A program made the position numbers and the translations under genes. 64,000 nucleotides of DNA from Streptococcus gallolyticus (GTDB lineage: Bacteria > Bacillota > Bacilli > Lactobacillales > Streptococcaceae), in the NCBI GenBank assembly GCA_019794795.1, contig JAIMFC010000003.1:1-64000 (forward strand), read 5' to 3'. Every line of letters starts with the position of its first letter. Within the stretch, counting starts at the first letter, position 1. The notes beneath the pieces are model-generated. The model searched no databases. It saw only the letters and a list, made by a program, of their open reading frames with translations, and was not told the DNA's origin. Below, in pieces: positions 39,124 to 50,837 of this stretch.

Positions 39124-41520
39124 TTAACAATGTTCTTGAATGGCAGTATCTGCTGCGATACGACCAAAAGTAAAGATATCAGTCAGTGAATTGCCACCTA
39201 AGCGATTTCCAGCATGGAGTCCACCAGCAACTTCACCGGCTGCGTAAAGTCCCTTGATGATTGTTCCTGCTGTGAGCTTGCGTGTCAATTTTGAGACCAC
39301 CCATAGTATGGTGTACAGCAGGTTTACGTGGAGTTGCGTAGAATGGAGCCTTTTCACACCTCCCTTGTTAAATTCAGGATCATATCCTGCATCAACATAG
39401 GAATTATACTTGACAATGGTGTCAACTAAGACAGCAGGTTCTATGTTAATCTGATGAGCTAAATCTTCCAGAGTATTTGCACGGAATAGAGTTCCAGCAG
39501 CGACTTGAGCATCAATTTTTTCTTGACTGGTATTACAGGCGGTTGCTTTAATATTATCATCAGCGATGAGGTAGAACAGTCCACCGTTGTCAATGGCGGC
39601 TTGAGAAAGTTTATCACGGTTACCATATTCATCAACAAAGCGTTTCCCCTAGGTGTTGACCATGATAAAGTTGGCTGGTGGTATTTGTAAACCTGAGAAT
39701 AGAGCACCAGTAACTGGGTCAGACACAGGCATCATTTGGCTGAAGCCCATGCCAACTAGGTCAGCACCGACAGATTGTCCCAATAGGATACCGTCACCCG
39801 TCATAGCAGGTGTATTTGAAGTAGCAATATCGTCAGCAATTTCTGTCCAGTAAGTATTGTATTTTTGTAACATCTTGGTATTGGCACCAAAGCCACCTGT
39901 TGTCAAGATGACAGCCTTGGCATTGACAGTTATAGTTTGTCCATTTCGTCCTGTTCCAGAAACGCCAGTGATATGACCTTCGGTTACCAAGAGTTCTTTA
40001 ACAGGTGTATCTGTTAAGATAAGTCCACCATTTTTCAAGACAAAGTCTTTAAGAACAGAGATGAAGGCCACCCCCATAGGTATTTTCGGCTTGTGACCAC
40101 GGCGCCAGAGGGCACCAACAGGCATGGTTACTTCGTCGCGAACAAACTCGACACCTATATCTTCCAACCAACGAACAGACTCAAGAGCATGTTCTGTCAA
40201 GACCTTGACAAGGTCGTAATTACCATGAATTTCTTGACCGTTTAAGTCTTTGCGTTTGCCACCAATATAGGTTTGGATGCGGTAAAGGAGTTTTGAATCA
40301 AAGAGGTAGCTTGGATCTTGGAGATACTTTTCAAGTTCCAGTTTTAGGGCGCGGAAATCGTCCAAGTATTCTGGGTCAATAGTTGATTCATCAGTGTTAT
40401 AAAGTTCTTGTAAATTATGAGCCTCACCTGGGTGGGCTGTAAAGGTTGATTGCCAAGCTGGATCAGGTGAATTCATTGGTCCACCAGCTCGGACAGTGTT
40501 TCCACCTACGGCTGGAAACTTTTCAACGACGATAACATGTTTACCAGATTGTAAAGCACGAGCAGCAGCTGCAAGTCCTGCACCACCTCCACCGACAACA
40601 ACAAGGTCAGTTTCGTAGGTCTTATCTTCCTTGTCAAGAGCAGAAGGTGGTGCCTTGGGACGATTGCGCAAACTATCAGGATTTCCACCAGCCAAACGGA
40701 TGGCACGAGCGACACCGTCTAGTACGCCATTAGAAGTGACAGAAGCGCCAAACAGCATCGACATTTAGAGTTTGACCTTCGATAATTTCAGCAGGAATGC
40801 GACTAAAGACAATATTAGCAATTCCAGCAGACTCACCAGAGGAATTGATGTCAATCTTTTCAATTCGTTCTTCAGATAGGGTCACTTGCATAGGCAGAAC
40901 ACCATTATGTCCAACGGTTGTCACTGCGTAAGTACCTGGTTCAAATTTACTTCTTCAGGTTCATTGAGTTGGTTGGCAATGGTCGCAAAGCGGATGAATT
41001 TGTAGAAGCAGGATTCGAGGAAATCAATTGTTCCATGTGAAATAAGCTGGTCATTCTCATCAAAGGCTTGGTGAGCACGTCCAAGAAGAAATTCGCTACC
41101 TGGCATGACAACGGCATTGACACCGGGAGCATCAAGAATTTGGCGAAGGTGCAGTTGGGCGCGCGATGACCCCTGTACATCATAAGATGCCCCGACAATC
41201 ATAACAGGCTTACCAGTTAGTGGATGAACGTTGAAAGATAGACACTCTAGTAGGCTATTAAGGGAAGAAGGAATGGTGTGGTTGTGTTCAGGTGTTGCAA
41301 TGATGACACCATCTGCATCTGTTATTTTTTCATTAAAAAGTTGAATGATTGGAGCGTTTGGAGCGTTTGTTTGATCATTTGTCTCGTCAAACATAGGAAC
41401 ATCTGTGATTTCCAAGATTTCAATGTCAACTTTCTTAGCAAAGTGACTTTGCATGAACTCTAGCAATTTTCAATTGTAAGAATGCTTTGCATTTGTTCCA
41501 ACGATACCAATAAATTTCAT
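39124..41520 (-). pseudogene. Flavocytochrome-type fumarate reductase (FMN reductase + FMN-bind + FAD domains), disrupted
   Basis: A single gene of about 800 codons with NADPH-dependent FMN-reductase, FMN-binding and FAD-binding (fumarate reductase-like) domains is recoverable across frames. From ATG 41518-41520 (MKFIGIVGTNAKHSYN) the 17th codon is TGA (41470-41472), likely CGA originally. Further lesions: a frameshift near 40925-40935 just before [15 protein letters not shown]; a 2-base loss at about 40745 (NVDAV then GASVTSNG); TAG at 39649-39651 replacing a Gln codon in [13 protein letters not shown]; frameshifts near 39355 and 39285; final [19 protein letters not shown] is intact. The product would have been an anaerobic reductase of fumarate or related acceptors. 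Confidence 0.88.
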
Positions 41521-41532
41521 AAAAATAGCCTT

Positions 41533-42135
41533 CTAGATATCTTTTTCCCAAGCAAATAGTCGTTTTTGATCTGTATTGGCTTGAGTGACTAGTTCTTGAA
41601 TTATCTTTACAAAACTTGTAAACTCTGTAAAGTGCTCTTCAAGTTCTGCTACTTTTTCAGGAATCAGTAAGTTTGCTTCAGCGTCTAAAGCTTGTTCTGA
41701 GTGACCTAGTAAGAATTCCGTTCCTGGCATAATCCGTTCCTTCAACTCAGGTGCATTGAGAATTTGACGGAGATGAGCTTGAGCACGAGAAGAACTTAAA
41801 GACCCAGGAGAAACCCCAACAATCATGACAGGTTTATTGATTAAAGCACGGCTAGTGTAGGCAATCCACTCTAAAGCACTAGCGAGAGGTGCGGGAATGG
41901 TGTGGTTGTACTCAGGTGTCGCAATAATCACACCGTCTGCCTCTAAGATTTTTGCTGAAAATTCAGCGACAGGAGCTGGAGCAATCTTATCTTCGGGCTC
42001 GTTAAAGGCTGGTAAATCCTTGATTTCTAAAATGTTAATGTCTGCTACATTTGAGAAATGTTTTTTTATGAACTGCAACAATTTACGGTTGGTAGAACGC
42101 GCCGAATTAGTTCCGATAATAGCAACTAGCTTTAT
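41533..42135 (-). CDS. NADPH-dependent FMN reductase family protein, start codon ATA
   Basis: A flavodoxin-fold FMN_red protein. The expected N-terminus KLVAIIGTNSARSTNRKLLQF (FMN phosphate loop) is preceded by ATA (42133-42135), with no ATG, GTG or TTG before the upstream in-frame TGA. From there the length is 200 residues. If the ATA is not used, initiation at the TTG in KLLQF would remove the flavin loop and give an inactive 182-residue product. PEYNHTIPAPLASALEW and SPGSLSSSRAQAHLRQIL are typical of the family. It lies 12 bases upstream of the flavocytochrome pseudogene and may be decaying with it. Confidence 0.75.
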   Translation of the reverse strand: MKLVAIIGTNSARSTNRKLLQFIKKHFSNVADINILEIKDLPAFNEPEDKIAPAPVAEFSAKILEADGVIIATPEYNHTIPAPLASALEWIAYTSRALINKPVMIVGVSPGSLSSSRAQAHLRQILNAPELKERIMPGTEFLLGHSEQALDAEANLLIPEKVAELEEHFTEFTSFVKIIQELVTQANTDQKRLFAWEKDI

Positions 42136-42146
42136 TGTGAAATTTC

Positions 42147-42258
42147 TCTCAATCTTTATTTGTACTCAATATACACCAAAAAAATAGGTTTTGCAAACCT
42201 TTTCATTGTTTTGTGTCTGTTTTTACAAAAAAAGAAATACCCTGTCTTATAACCAGGG
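42147..42258 (-). promoter_or_regulatory. Terminator of phosphatase gene and promoter of the FMN reductase gene
   Basis: Minus strand: CCCTG/CAGGG hairpin and TTTCTTTTTTTG beyond the phosphatase stop (42258-42225), then a second palindrome AGGTTTGCAAAACCT (about 42187-42201) with T run. TTGCAA plus a 17-base spacer and TATATT (extended by TG) forms a promoter ending near 42160 for the FMN-reductase gene. Confidence 0.6.
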
Positions 42259-42813
42259 AATTTCTTGTGTCGATAGATGAGCTAAGTTGTCAAATTCCAT
42301 TTTCACACACCAGGGAAAGATGTGTTTGATTTTTTGAAATTCGTTATAGCCGAAAGAAGGATCGTAATAATTGATAATGGTTGACAGAGCAGTCCCATGC
42401 GTTCCGATGATAATCGTTTTTTCAGAGTATTCTTGGAGAAGAATTTCTAGCGCGGTGATGTTTCGTGTTTGGACTTGGGACAGGGACTCACCGCCGTCCA
42501 GCTTGTAAGAAAAATCAGCCCATTGTTTTTCTGTAAAGCCAGCAAAATCTTCAATCCAAATATCGGTAATTTTTCGTTCCCGGAAATCAGTGACTGTAGT
42601 AATTTCCTTGTGACGAGAGTTAGCCAAAGGAGAGATGGTATCAATAGACCGTTTGTAAGGACTGGAAAAGAAAGCATCGATGGCTATCTTGTCAAATAAA
42701 TTTACAAGTTTTTGACTATCTTGTAAACCTTTTGTTGTAAGTTCGCGCAAAAAATCATTGTGATTTTCATAGTTTGGCTCTGCATGACGAATGAAATAGA
42801 CTCTTGTTGTCAT
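42247..42813 (-). CDS. Histidine phosphatase family protein
   Basis: Phosphoglycerate-mutase-like phosphatase of 188 residues from ATG 42813 (MTTRVYFIRHAEPNYENHND). The catalytic RHG motif is RHA-E-P here, as in many small broad-specificity members, with a second His in IGTHGTALS. Substrate unknown. Its start is one base from the sdaAA stop, with GGAAAT upstream, so it is co-transcribed with the serine dehydratase genes. Confidence 0.85.
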   Translation of the reverse strand: MTTRVYFIRHAEPNYENHNDFLRELTTKGLQDSQKLVNLFDKIAIDAFFSSPYKRSIDTISPLANSRHKEITTVTDFRERKITDIWIEDFAGFTEKQWADFSYKLDGGESLSQVQTRNITALEILLQEYSEKTIIIGTHGTALSTIINYYDPSFGYNEFQKIKHIFPWCVKMEFDNLAHLSTQEIPWL

Positions 42814-42814
42814 T

Positions 42815-43687
42815 TTAATTTCCAAAGATTTCTTGAGCCAATCGTTTACCAGTTGGCGTCGTTGCTAGACCACCTTCAGCAGTTTCGCGGAAGGTGGTTG
42901 GAAGACTGGAGCCAACTTGATACATGGCATCAATGACTTCATCAACAGGAATTTTAGACTCGATTCCAGCTAAGGCCATATCAGCCGCAACTAGGGCAAA
43001 GCTTGCTCCCATAGCATTGCGTTTGACGCAAGGAACTTCAACGAGACCAGCAACAGGATCGCAGATGAGACCAAGCATGTTTTTGATGACAAAGCAGATA
43101 GCTTGACTTGCTTGATGAGCAGTTCCTCCAGCAGCCAGTGTCAAGGCTGCGGCAGACATAGCGCTGGCTGAACCCACCTCAGCTTGACAACCTCCTTCTG
43201 CACCTGATATAGAAGCGTTATTGGCGATAACAAGTCCAAAGGCACCTGCGCTAAAGAGGAAGTTAAGCTGCTCTTCTTCGGTTAAATTTAATTTTTCGAT
43301 GGCAACAGAGATAACGGCAGGTAGGCAACCAGCAGATCCTGCAGTTGGTGTTGCACAAACCAGCCCCATTTTAGCATTTAATTCGTTGACAGCAATAGCG
43401 TTGCGGGCAGCAGATAAGACGGTACTATCTGCTAATGTCTTTCCAGATTTGATATAACGGTCCAATTTTGCAGCGTCACCACCAGTTAGACCAGAAACAG
43501 ACTTGCTGTCCGTCAAACCATCCAGGACAGAAGATTTCATAACTGTCAAGTTTCTTGACATCAGTGTCAATATCTTTTCACGACTACGGCCAGTTAATTC
43601 GATTTCAGTTTCAATCATGAGCTCGGCAACGTTGCCATTAAAATGCTCGTTGGCTTGTTGCACCAGTTCTTCTACGGTATAAAACAT
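42815..43687 (-). CDS. sdaAA: L-serine dehydratase, iron-sulfur-dependent, alpha subunit
   Basis: Deaminates L-serine to pyruvate and ammonia with a 4Fe-4S cluster. The 290 residues contain the cluster cysteines in CATPTAGSAGCLP and ICDPVAGLVEVPCVKRN. It lies 11 bases after sdaAB, the beta subunit. Length and motifs agree with the two-subunit Gram-positive enzyme. Confidence 0.95.
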   Translation of the reverse strand: MFYTVEELVQQANEHFNGNVAELMIETEIELTGRSREKILTLMSRNLTVMKSSVLDGLTDSKSVSGLTGGDAAKLDRYIKSGKTLADSTVLSAARNAIAVNELNAKMGLVCATPTAGSAGCLPAVISVAIEKLNLTEEEQLNFLFSAGAFGLVIANNASISGAEGGCQAEVGSASAMSAAALTLAAGGTAHQASQAICFVIKNMLGLICDPVAGLVEVPCVKRNAMGASFALVAADMALAGIESKIPVDEVIDAMYQVGSSLPTTFRETAEGGLATTPTGKRLAQEIFGN

Positions 43688-43698
43688 GGTCGTCCTTT

Positions 43699-44370
43699 CT
43701 AGTTAAAGAAGTTTACATTGTGTAAATGAGGAATCTTTTCAATTTCCTTAACAGCATCATCACACTGACGAGAATCGACCTCAATAATCATAATGGCCTT
43801 TTCTCCAGCTTTTTCACGGGTTACGTTCATTTGAGCGATGTTGATATCGGAAGAAGAAAGAATCTCTGTTACATGGGCAATCATTCCAGGCACATCCTGA
43901 TGAACAATGATAATGGTTGGTGTGTTCATGTTCAAATTGACAGCGAAGCCATTGAGCTCGGTCACTTGGATATTTCCTCCACCGATAGAGACACCTGTTG
44001 CCGAAATGGATTTGTGGTCATTTTTGATGATAATCCGAGTGGTATTTGGGTGCGGAGTATTACTGTCCTTGTTGATTTTCCAGTAAACTTTGACACCACG
44101 TTCGCGGGCGATGTCAAGTGAATCAGGAATGCGGGGGTCATCTGTATCCATTCCTAAAATACCAGCGACTAAAGCGACGTCTGTACCGTGTCCACGATAG
44201 GTTTTGGCAAATGAATTGAAGAGTTGGAACTCAACCTCTGTTGGTTCTTCGCCAAAAATGGAGGAAACGATTTTACCAATACGAACAGCGCCAGCTGTGT
44301 GGCTAGATGAAGGACCAATCATAACTGGACCAATAATGTCAAAAACAGACTGAAATTTTAAGTTTTTCAT
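43699..44370 (-). CDS. sdaAB: L-serine dehydratase, iron-sulfur-dependent, beta subunit
   Basis: 223 residues: N-terminal SDH_beta domain (FDIIGPVMIGPSSSHTAGAVRIG...GHGTDVALVAGILGMDTDD) and a C-terminal ACT domain (PTIIIVHQDVPGMIAHVTEILSSSDINI) that usually senses an amino acid. It heads the sdaAB-sdaAA-phosphatase operon, transcribed away from mnmA. Confidence 0.95.
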   Translation of the reverse strand: MKNLKFQSVFDIIGPVMIGPSSSHTAGAVRIGKIVSSIFGEEPTEVEFQLFNSFAKTYRGHGTDVALVAGILGMDTDDPRIPDSLDIARERGVKVYWKINKDSNTPHPNTTRIIIKNDHKSISATGVSIGGGNIQVTELNGFAVNLNMNTPTIIIVHQDVPGMIAHVTEILSSSDINIAQMNVTREKAGEKAIMIIEVDSRQCDDAVKEIEKIPHLHNVNFFN

Positions 44371-45753
<1,383 letters not shown>

Positions 45754-45780
45754 GTTGACAGGTGTGTAAAGGCAATAAAT

Positions 45781-46254
45781 ATGAAATTGTTTAGCTTTTT
45801 GAAAAAGAAAGATCTTGAAAATCTTAAGTTTGATAACTTTGATTTCAAGCTGGCAATCATTCAAGAACGGATGTATGAGCAAGAATTGCTAAAGCCAAAG
45901 TTCAATGTGTATGAATTTTGTGAAGAGCATGGATTTGATTTTTGGGAATATGGAGGAAAATATGCCTATAAAATCCCGCCTGAGATAAGAGAATGGTTTG
46001 AGCAATTGGGAATACCGGCAGAATTTGCTAAAAAGGTAACACGGCTCTATTTTGACGGAGGGAATGACATTTATCTTGCAGCCGCTCCGACTTGGGATGG
46101 AGAGGATGATCTGTTTGATATTACGGAAATATCAGAGGCAGAGCTACAACAATTTCCTAACTTAAAGACCATTGATGGCACAGTTCCAATGATGACACCA
46201 AAAGTTAAAGAATTTTTAAAATCTAAAGGGATAAATTTTTTTAGTTTAAATTGA
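45781..46254 (+). CDS. Uncharacterised protein (possible DUF6892-like)
   Basis: 157 residues, acidic and aromatic, opening MKLFSFLKKKDLENLKFDNFDFKL; other features YEFCEEHGFDFWEYGGKYAY and YFDGGNDIYLAAAPTWDGEDDLFDI. No signal peptide or membrane segment. I recall a DUF6892 family with similar FKLAIIQE...KFNVYEF segments, but cannot confirm. In pneumococcus the place between mnmA and mnmG is held by a Nudix gene instead. Single small genes of this look can be immunity proteins of toxin systems, but no toxin gene is nearby. It starts 27 bases after mnmA. Confidence 0.7.
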   Translation: MKLFSFLKKKDLENLKFDNFDFKLAIIQERMYEQELLKPKFNVYEFCEEHGFDFWEYGGKYAYKIPPEIREWFEQLGIPAEFAKKVTRLYFDGGNDIYLAAAPTWDGEDDLFDITEISEAELQQFPNLKTIDGTVPMMTPKVKEFLKSKGINFFSLN

Positions 46255-46388
46255 ACTATTGTTAAGAATTTGATACAATATATGCAACAATACCGATGAT
46301 GGTCAAAGCTCATGGTCTTGCAGGTCTTTTTGGCGTGCAGTCCTAGCTTTGTCCATTTTTTATATAAAAAATTAAAGGAAGATAAGAG
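46251..46388 (+). promoter_or_regulatory. mnmG promoter and structured leader with terminator-like hairpin
   Basis: Promoter TTGAAC (46251-46256), 17-base spacer, TACAAT (46274-46279). The roughly 100-base leader pairs GGTCAAAGCT (46301-46310) with AGCTTTGTCC (46345-46354), 9 of 10 matched, with an inner TGCA/TGCA arm, and is followed at once by ATTTTTTAT. This looks like an intrinsic terminator in front of the gene, so either attenuation or a short RNA of about 75-80 bases ends here. The mnmG ribosome site AAAGGAAG lies beyond it. Confidence 0.6.
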
Positions 46389-48299
46389 ATGACACATCAA
46401 TTTGCTGAAGAATATGACGTTATCGTCATTGGTGCAGGTCATGCAGGCGTTGAGGCTAGTCTTGCGGCTAGTCGAATGGGCTGTAAAACATTGCTAGCTA
46501 CTATTAACCTTGAAATGTTGGCATTTATGCCATGTAATCCTTCTATCGGAGGCTCTGCCAAGGGGATTGTAGTTCGTGAAATTGACGCACTGGGTGGTCA
46601 AATGGGAAAAAATATTGACCAAACCTATATCCAGATGAAAATGCTTAATACGGGCAAAGGTCCAGCCGTTCGTGCCCTCCGTGCTCAGGCTGATAAGGCG
46701 CTATATGCTCAAACCATGAAACAAACCGTTGAAAATCAGGAGAATTTGACACTGCGTCAGTCTATGATTGAGGAAATTTTGGTAGAAGATGGCAAGGTTG
46801 TTGGAGTATGTACTGCCACCAACCAGAAATTCTCTGCTAAGGCGGTTGTTGTGACGACAGGAACGGCTCTTCGTGGGGAGATTATCTTGGGCGAACTCAA
46901 GTATTCTTCAGGTCCGAATAACAGTCTGGCTTCAATCGGATTGGCAGATAATTTAAAGGAGCTTGGTCTTGAAATTGGACGCTTTAAAACAGGAACTCCC
47001 CCACGTGTTAAGGCTTCGTCTATTAACTATGATGAGACTGAGATTCAGCCTGGCGATGAGAAACCAAATCATTTTTCATTCATGTCCAAGGATGAGGATT
47101 ATCTGACAGACCAGATTCCTTGCTGGCTTACTTATACCAACCAATCAAGCCATGATATTATTAATCAAAACCTCCATCGAGCACCCATGTTCTCAGGTAT
47201 TGTTAAGGGGGTTGGTCCACGTTATTGCCCGTCAATCGAGGATAAAATTGTTCGATTTGCAGATAAGGAACGACACCAGCTTTTCTTGGAACCAGAAGGT
47301 CGAAATACTAGTGAAGTGTATATTCAAGGTCTGTCTACTAGCTTGCCAGAGGATGTTCAGATTGACTTGATTCATTCAATCAAAGGGCTTGAGAATGCTG
47401 AAATGATGCGAACAGGATATGCTATTGAGTACGATATTGTCTTACCACATCAACTTCGTGCAACGCTTGAAACTAAGAAAATTTCAGGTCTCTTTACAGC
47501 AGGACAAACCAATGGAACATCTGGTTATGAAGAAGCAGCAGGACAAGGAATTGTTGCGGGGATTAATGCAGCACTTAAGGTACAAGGTAAGCCAGAATTG
47601 ATTTTAAAACGGAGTGATGCCTATATCGGTGTCATGATTGATGATTTGGTGACCAAGGGTACTTTGGAACCTTATCGTCTCTTGACTTCTCGTGCAGAAT
47701 ATCGTTTAATTCTCCGTCATGACAATGCTGATATGCGCTTGACAGAAATTGGTCGTCAAGTCGGTTTGGTAGATGACGAGCGTTACCGAGCATTCCAAAT
47801 CAAGAAAAATCAATTTGACAATGAGTTGACAAGGTTGTCAACTACAAAGTTAAAACCTGTAAAGGAAGTCAATGATAAGGTCATGGCGCTTGGTTTCAAG
47901 CCCTTGACAGATGCTCTAACGGCAAAAGAATTCATGCGCCGTCCAGATATTACACATGCAGTTGTTACACAATTTATCGGTCCAGCTGCAGAGGACCTAG
48001 ATAGTAAAGTTGTAGAATTACTTGAAACAGAGGTCAAGTACGAAGGTTACATTGAAAAAGCGCTTGATCAGGTGGCTAAAATGAAGCGCATGGAAGAAAA
48101 ACGAATTCCAGCGGATATTGATTGGGATGATATTGATTCTATTGCGACTGAGGCTCGTCAAAAATTCAAGAAAATCAATCCGGAAACCATTGGGCAAGCA
48201 AGTCGTATCTCTGGTGTCAATCCAGCGGATATCTCCATCTTAATGGTCTATCTGGAAGGGCGTAGCCGCTCCATTGCTAAAAACAAGGAAAAAGAGTAG
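46389..48299 (+). CDS. mnmG: tRNA uridine-5-carboxymethylaminomethyl modification enzyme MnmG (GidA)
   Basis: FAD protein that, with MnmE, builds cmnm5U34. 636 residues: FAD-binding [17 protein letters not shown] near the start, [13 protein letters not shown], the GidA signature [12 protein letters not shown] and C-terminal GidA-associated helices ([13 protein letters not shown]). Length is normal. Confidence 0.97.
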   Translation: MTHQFAEEYDVIVIGAGHAGVEASLAASRMGCKTLLATINLEMLAFMPCNPSIGGSAKGIVVREIDALGGQMGKNIDQTYIQMKMLNTGKGPAVRALRAQADKALYAQTMKQTVENQENLTLRQSMIEEILVEDGKVVGVCTATNQKFSAKAVVVTTGTALRGEIILGELKYSSGPNNSLASIGLADNLKELGLEIGRFKTGTPPRVKASSINYDETEIQPGDEKPNHFSFMSKDEDYLTDQIPCWLTYTNQSSHDIINQNLHRAPMFSGIVKGVGPRYCPSIEDKIVRFADKERHQLFLEPEGRNTSEVYIQGLSTSLPEDVQIDLIHSIKGLENAEMMRTGYAIEYDIVLPHQLRATLETKKISGLFTAGQTNGTSGYEEAAGQGIVAGINAALKVQGKPELILKRSDAYIGVMIDDLVTKGTLEPYRLLTSRAEYRLILRHDNADMRLTEIGRQVGLVDDERYRAFQIKKNQFDNELTRLSTTKLKPVKEVNDKVMALGFKPLTDALTAKEFMRRPDITHAVVTQFIGPAAEDLDSKVVELLETEVKYEGYIEKALDQVAKMKRMEEKRIPADIDWDDIDSIATEARQKFKKINPETIGQASRISGVNPADISILMVYLEGRSRSIAKNKEKE

Positions 48300-48388
48300 G
48301 CATTGCCTCTCTTTTAATTGGGGTTGAAAGTCCAAAAAGAATGGATTTTTCAGCCTTTTTATGGTAGAATGACCTCCAGAGGTTTATA

Positions 48389-50350
48389 ATGAAAAAATTT
48401 CGATTTTCAACCCTTCATTTTGTAATGATTGGGCTTATCTTATTTGGTAGCTTGGCGGCTATTACGACCGTGTTTCAAGGTTCAACAATCATTCATATTT
48501 CACTTTTTTTAGTACTGACATTGCTTGTTGCTCTGTTTCTATTCCAAAAAAAATCCTATGAAATCAGTGAGTTGGAGCAGATTGAACGGCTTAATGAAGA
48601 GGCTAATTCAGGTTTGATGCAGTTGCTGAACCAGATGCCTGTAGGGGTTATTAAAATTCGTCAAGAAGATAATCAAGTAGAGTGGTTTAATCCTTATGCC
48701 GAGCTGATTTTTGCTAAGGAAAATGGAGATTTTGACCAGAAGAAACTCCGTGAAATTGTTGATGTGGGACTGGATACAGATCGCTCCTATGCTGTTTTTG
48801 GTGGTCAACGCTATGCAGTTCATGTGGACTATAACCAAGGGTTATTTTACTTTTTTGATGCCTCGAGTGAGTACAATGCGACAGCTAACTTGATAGGAAG
48901 CCGTCCGGTCATTGGGATTATTTCGGTAGATAATTATGATGAATTAGAAGATAGTCTGACGGACTCGCAGATTAGTCAGGTTAACAGCTTTTTAGCACAA
49001 TTTGTTTCGGAATTTGCTCATGATAATGGGATTTATTACCGTCGTGGAACCATGGATCGTTTCTATTTTTTCACGGATTATACAATCTTGGAGCGGTTGA
49101 TAGACAGTAAGTTTGCGATTATTGATAAGTTCAGAGAAGAAGCCAAGAATTTAGAATTGCCATTGACACTTAGTATGGGAATTGCCTACGGAAATGATAA
49201 CCATCATCAGATTGGTCAAGTGGCTCTTCAAAATTTGAATATGGCTGAAGTACGTGGTGGAGATCAAGCTGTTGTCAAGGAAAATAATGAGAGCCAGCAA
49301 CCACTTTTCTTCGGTGGCGGATCAGCTTCTGCTGTGAAACGTACTCGTACCCGCACTCGTGCGATGATGACGGCTGTTTCTGATAAATTGAAAACAGTTG
49401 ACAAGGTTTTTGTGGTTGGACATCGTAATATGGACATGGATGCCTTGGGCTCCGCTGTTGGGATGCAATATTTTGCTCAGAATATTATGAACAACGCCTT
49501 TACAGTCTACAATCCGGATGAGATGGGGCCAGACATTGAGCGTGCTATCAAGAAGTTGACTGAAGACAATTGTTCTAACTTGATGACTGTTGAAGCAGCC
49601 TTGAAAGAGGTTAGTGAAGAGTCTTTACTCATCATGGTTGACCACTCTAAGATTGGTTTGACTCTGTCAAAAGAGCTTTACGAGAAGTTTACACAGGTTG
49701 TTATCATAGACCACCATCGTCGGGATGCAGATTTTCCTAATAATTCCATTCTGACTTATATCGAGAGTGGGGCTAGTTCGGCTAGTGAATTGGTAACAGA
49801 GTTGATTCAGTTCCAAAACGATAAGCACCACAAACTCAATCGTCTTCAGTCTAGCCTCTTGATGGCTGGGATTATGTTGGATACTAAAAACTTTACAGCA
49901 CGTGTTACCAGTCGGACATTTGATGTGGCTAGCTACTTGCGGACACGAGGTAGTGATAGCTTGGAAATCCAGCACATTGCGGCCACAGATTTTGCAGAAT
50001 ACCGTCAAGTCAATGAGTTAATCCTCAAAGGGCAGAAGATGACAGAGGAAATCGTCATTGTCTGTGGCGGGGAAAATCAATTTTACGATAATATTGTGCC
50101 AAGTAAGGCGGCAGATACCATTCTGGAAATGGCTGGAATTGAGGCGACCTTTGTCGTGACTCGCAGAACGAGTGACTATGTGGCGATTTCAGCTCGTAGT
50201 CGGAGCAAGGTCAATGTTCAGCGGATTATGGAAGAAATGGGCGGTGGCGGTCACTTTAACCTTGCTGCAGCTCAGATTGCTGGTAAGACTGTTGAACAAG
50301 TTCAGTTGCAATTATGTGAAAAAATACTAGCAGAAATAGAAGGAGAATAG
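48389..50350 (+). CDS. gdpP: Cyclic-di-AMP phosphodiesterase GdpP
   Basis: 653 residues: two N-terminal membrane helices (about 8-28 and 33-52), a PAS-like domain, a degenerate GGDEF domain, then DHH ([30 protein letters not shown]) and DHHA1 with [12 protein letters not shown]. Hydrolyses c-di-AMP to pApA. An extended -10 TGGTAGAAT lies about 20 bases upstream. It is followed 2 bases later by rplI, the conserved gdpP-rplI-dnaB order. Confidence 0.96.
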   Translation: MKKFRFSTLHFVMIGLILFGSLAAITTVFQGSTIIHISLFLVLTLLVALFLFQKKSYEISELEQIERLNEEANSGLMQLLNQMPVGVIKIRQEDNQVEWFNPYAELIFAKENGDFDQKKLREIVDVGLDTDRSYAVFGGQRYAVHVDYNQGLFYFFDASSEYNATANLIGSRPVIGIISVDNYDELEDSLTDSQISQVNSFLAQFVSEFAHDNGIYYRRGTMDRFYFFTDYTILERLIDSKFAIIDKFREEAKNLELPLTLSMGIAYGNDNHHQIGQVALQNLNMAEVRGGDQAVVKENNESQQPLFFGGGSASAVKRTRTRTRAMMTAVSDKLKTVDKVFVVGHRNMDMDALGSAVGMQYFAQNIMNNAFTVYNPDEMGPDIERAIKKLTEDNCSNLMTVEAALKEVSEESLLIMVDHSKIGLTLSKELYEKFTQVVIIDHHRRDADFPNNSILTYIESGASSASELVTELIQFQNDKHHKLNRLQSSLLMAGIMLDTKNFTARVTSRTFDVASYLRTRGSDSLEIQHIAATDFAEYRQVNELILKGQKMTEEIVIVCGGENQFYDNIVPSKAADTILEMAGIEATFVVTRRTSDYVAISARSRSKVNVQRIMEEMGGGGHFNLAAAQIAGKTVEQVQLQLCEKILAEIEGE

Positions 50351-50352
50351 TA

Positions 50353-50805
50353 ATGAAAGTTATCTTTTTAGCAGATGTCAAAGGACAAGGGAAAAAAGGC
50401 GAAATCAAGGAAGTGCCAACAGGCTATGCGCAAAACTTTTTGATTAAGAAAAATTTGGCAAAAGAGGCGACAAAACAAGCTGTTAGCGCTCTTCGTGGTC
50501 AAGAAAAATCTAAGGAAAAAGCTCACGCAGAAATGATTGCAGAAGCAGAAGCTATCAAGGCGAAGTTGGCAGAAGAGTCAACAGTTGTCAAGTTTGTTGA
50601 AAAAGTTGGTCCAGATGGCCGTACCTTTGGTTCTATTACTAGCAAAAAGATTGCTGAAGAGTTGGAAAAACAATTTGGGATTAAAGTTGACAAACGCCAT
50701 ATCCAAATGGACCACCCATTGCGTGCTATTGGTTTGATGGAAGTGTCCGTAAAATTGTACCAAGATGTGGTAGGAGAAATCCAACTGAGCGTACAAGAAG
50801 CTTAA
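50353..50805 (+). CDS. rplI: 50S ribosomal protein L9
   Basis: 150 residues with the N-terminal signature [29 protein letters not shown], a long helix, and the C-terminal domain [20 protein letters not shown]. In the gdpP-rplI-dnaB operon. Confidence 0.98.
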   Translation: MKVIFLADVKGQGKKGEIKEVPTGYAQNFLIKKNLAKEATKQAVSALRGQEKSKEKAHAEMIAEAEAIKAKLAEESTVVKFVEKVGPDGRTFGSITSKKIAEELEKQFGIKVDKRHIQMDHPLRAIGLMEVSVKLYQDVVGEIQLSVQEA

Positions 50806-50837
50806 TTTAGAATTTTAAAAGGAATGGAGGTGAGATT

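Noticed and set aside
41029-41044. Fourth parS-like palindrome TGTTCCATGTGAAATA
   Set aside because: Three mismatches to parS and located in pseudogene coding sequence; likely chance.
46250-46280. CiaR box at the mnmG promoter (possible csRNA)
   Set aside because: GTTAAG is present once but the partner repeat 11 bases upstream is not.
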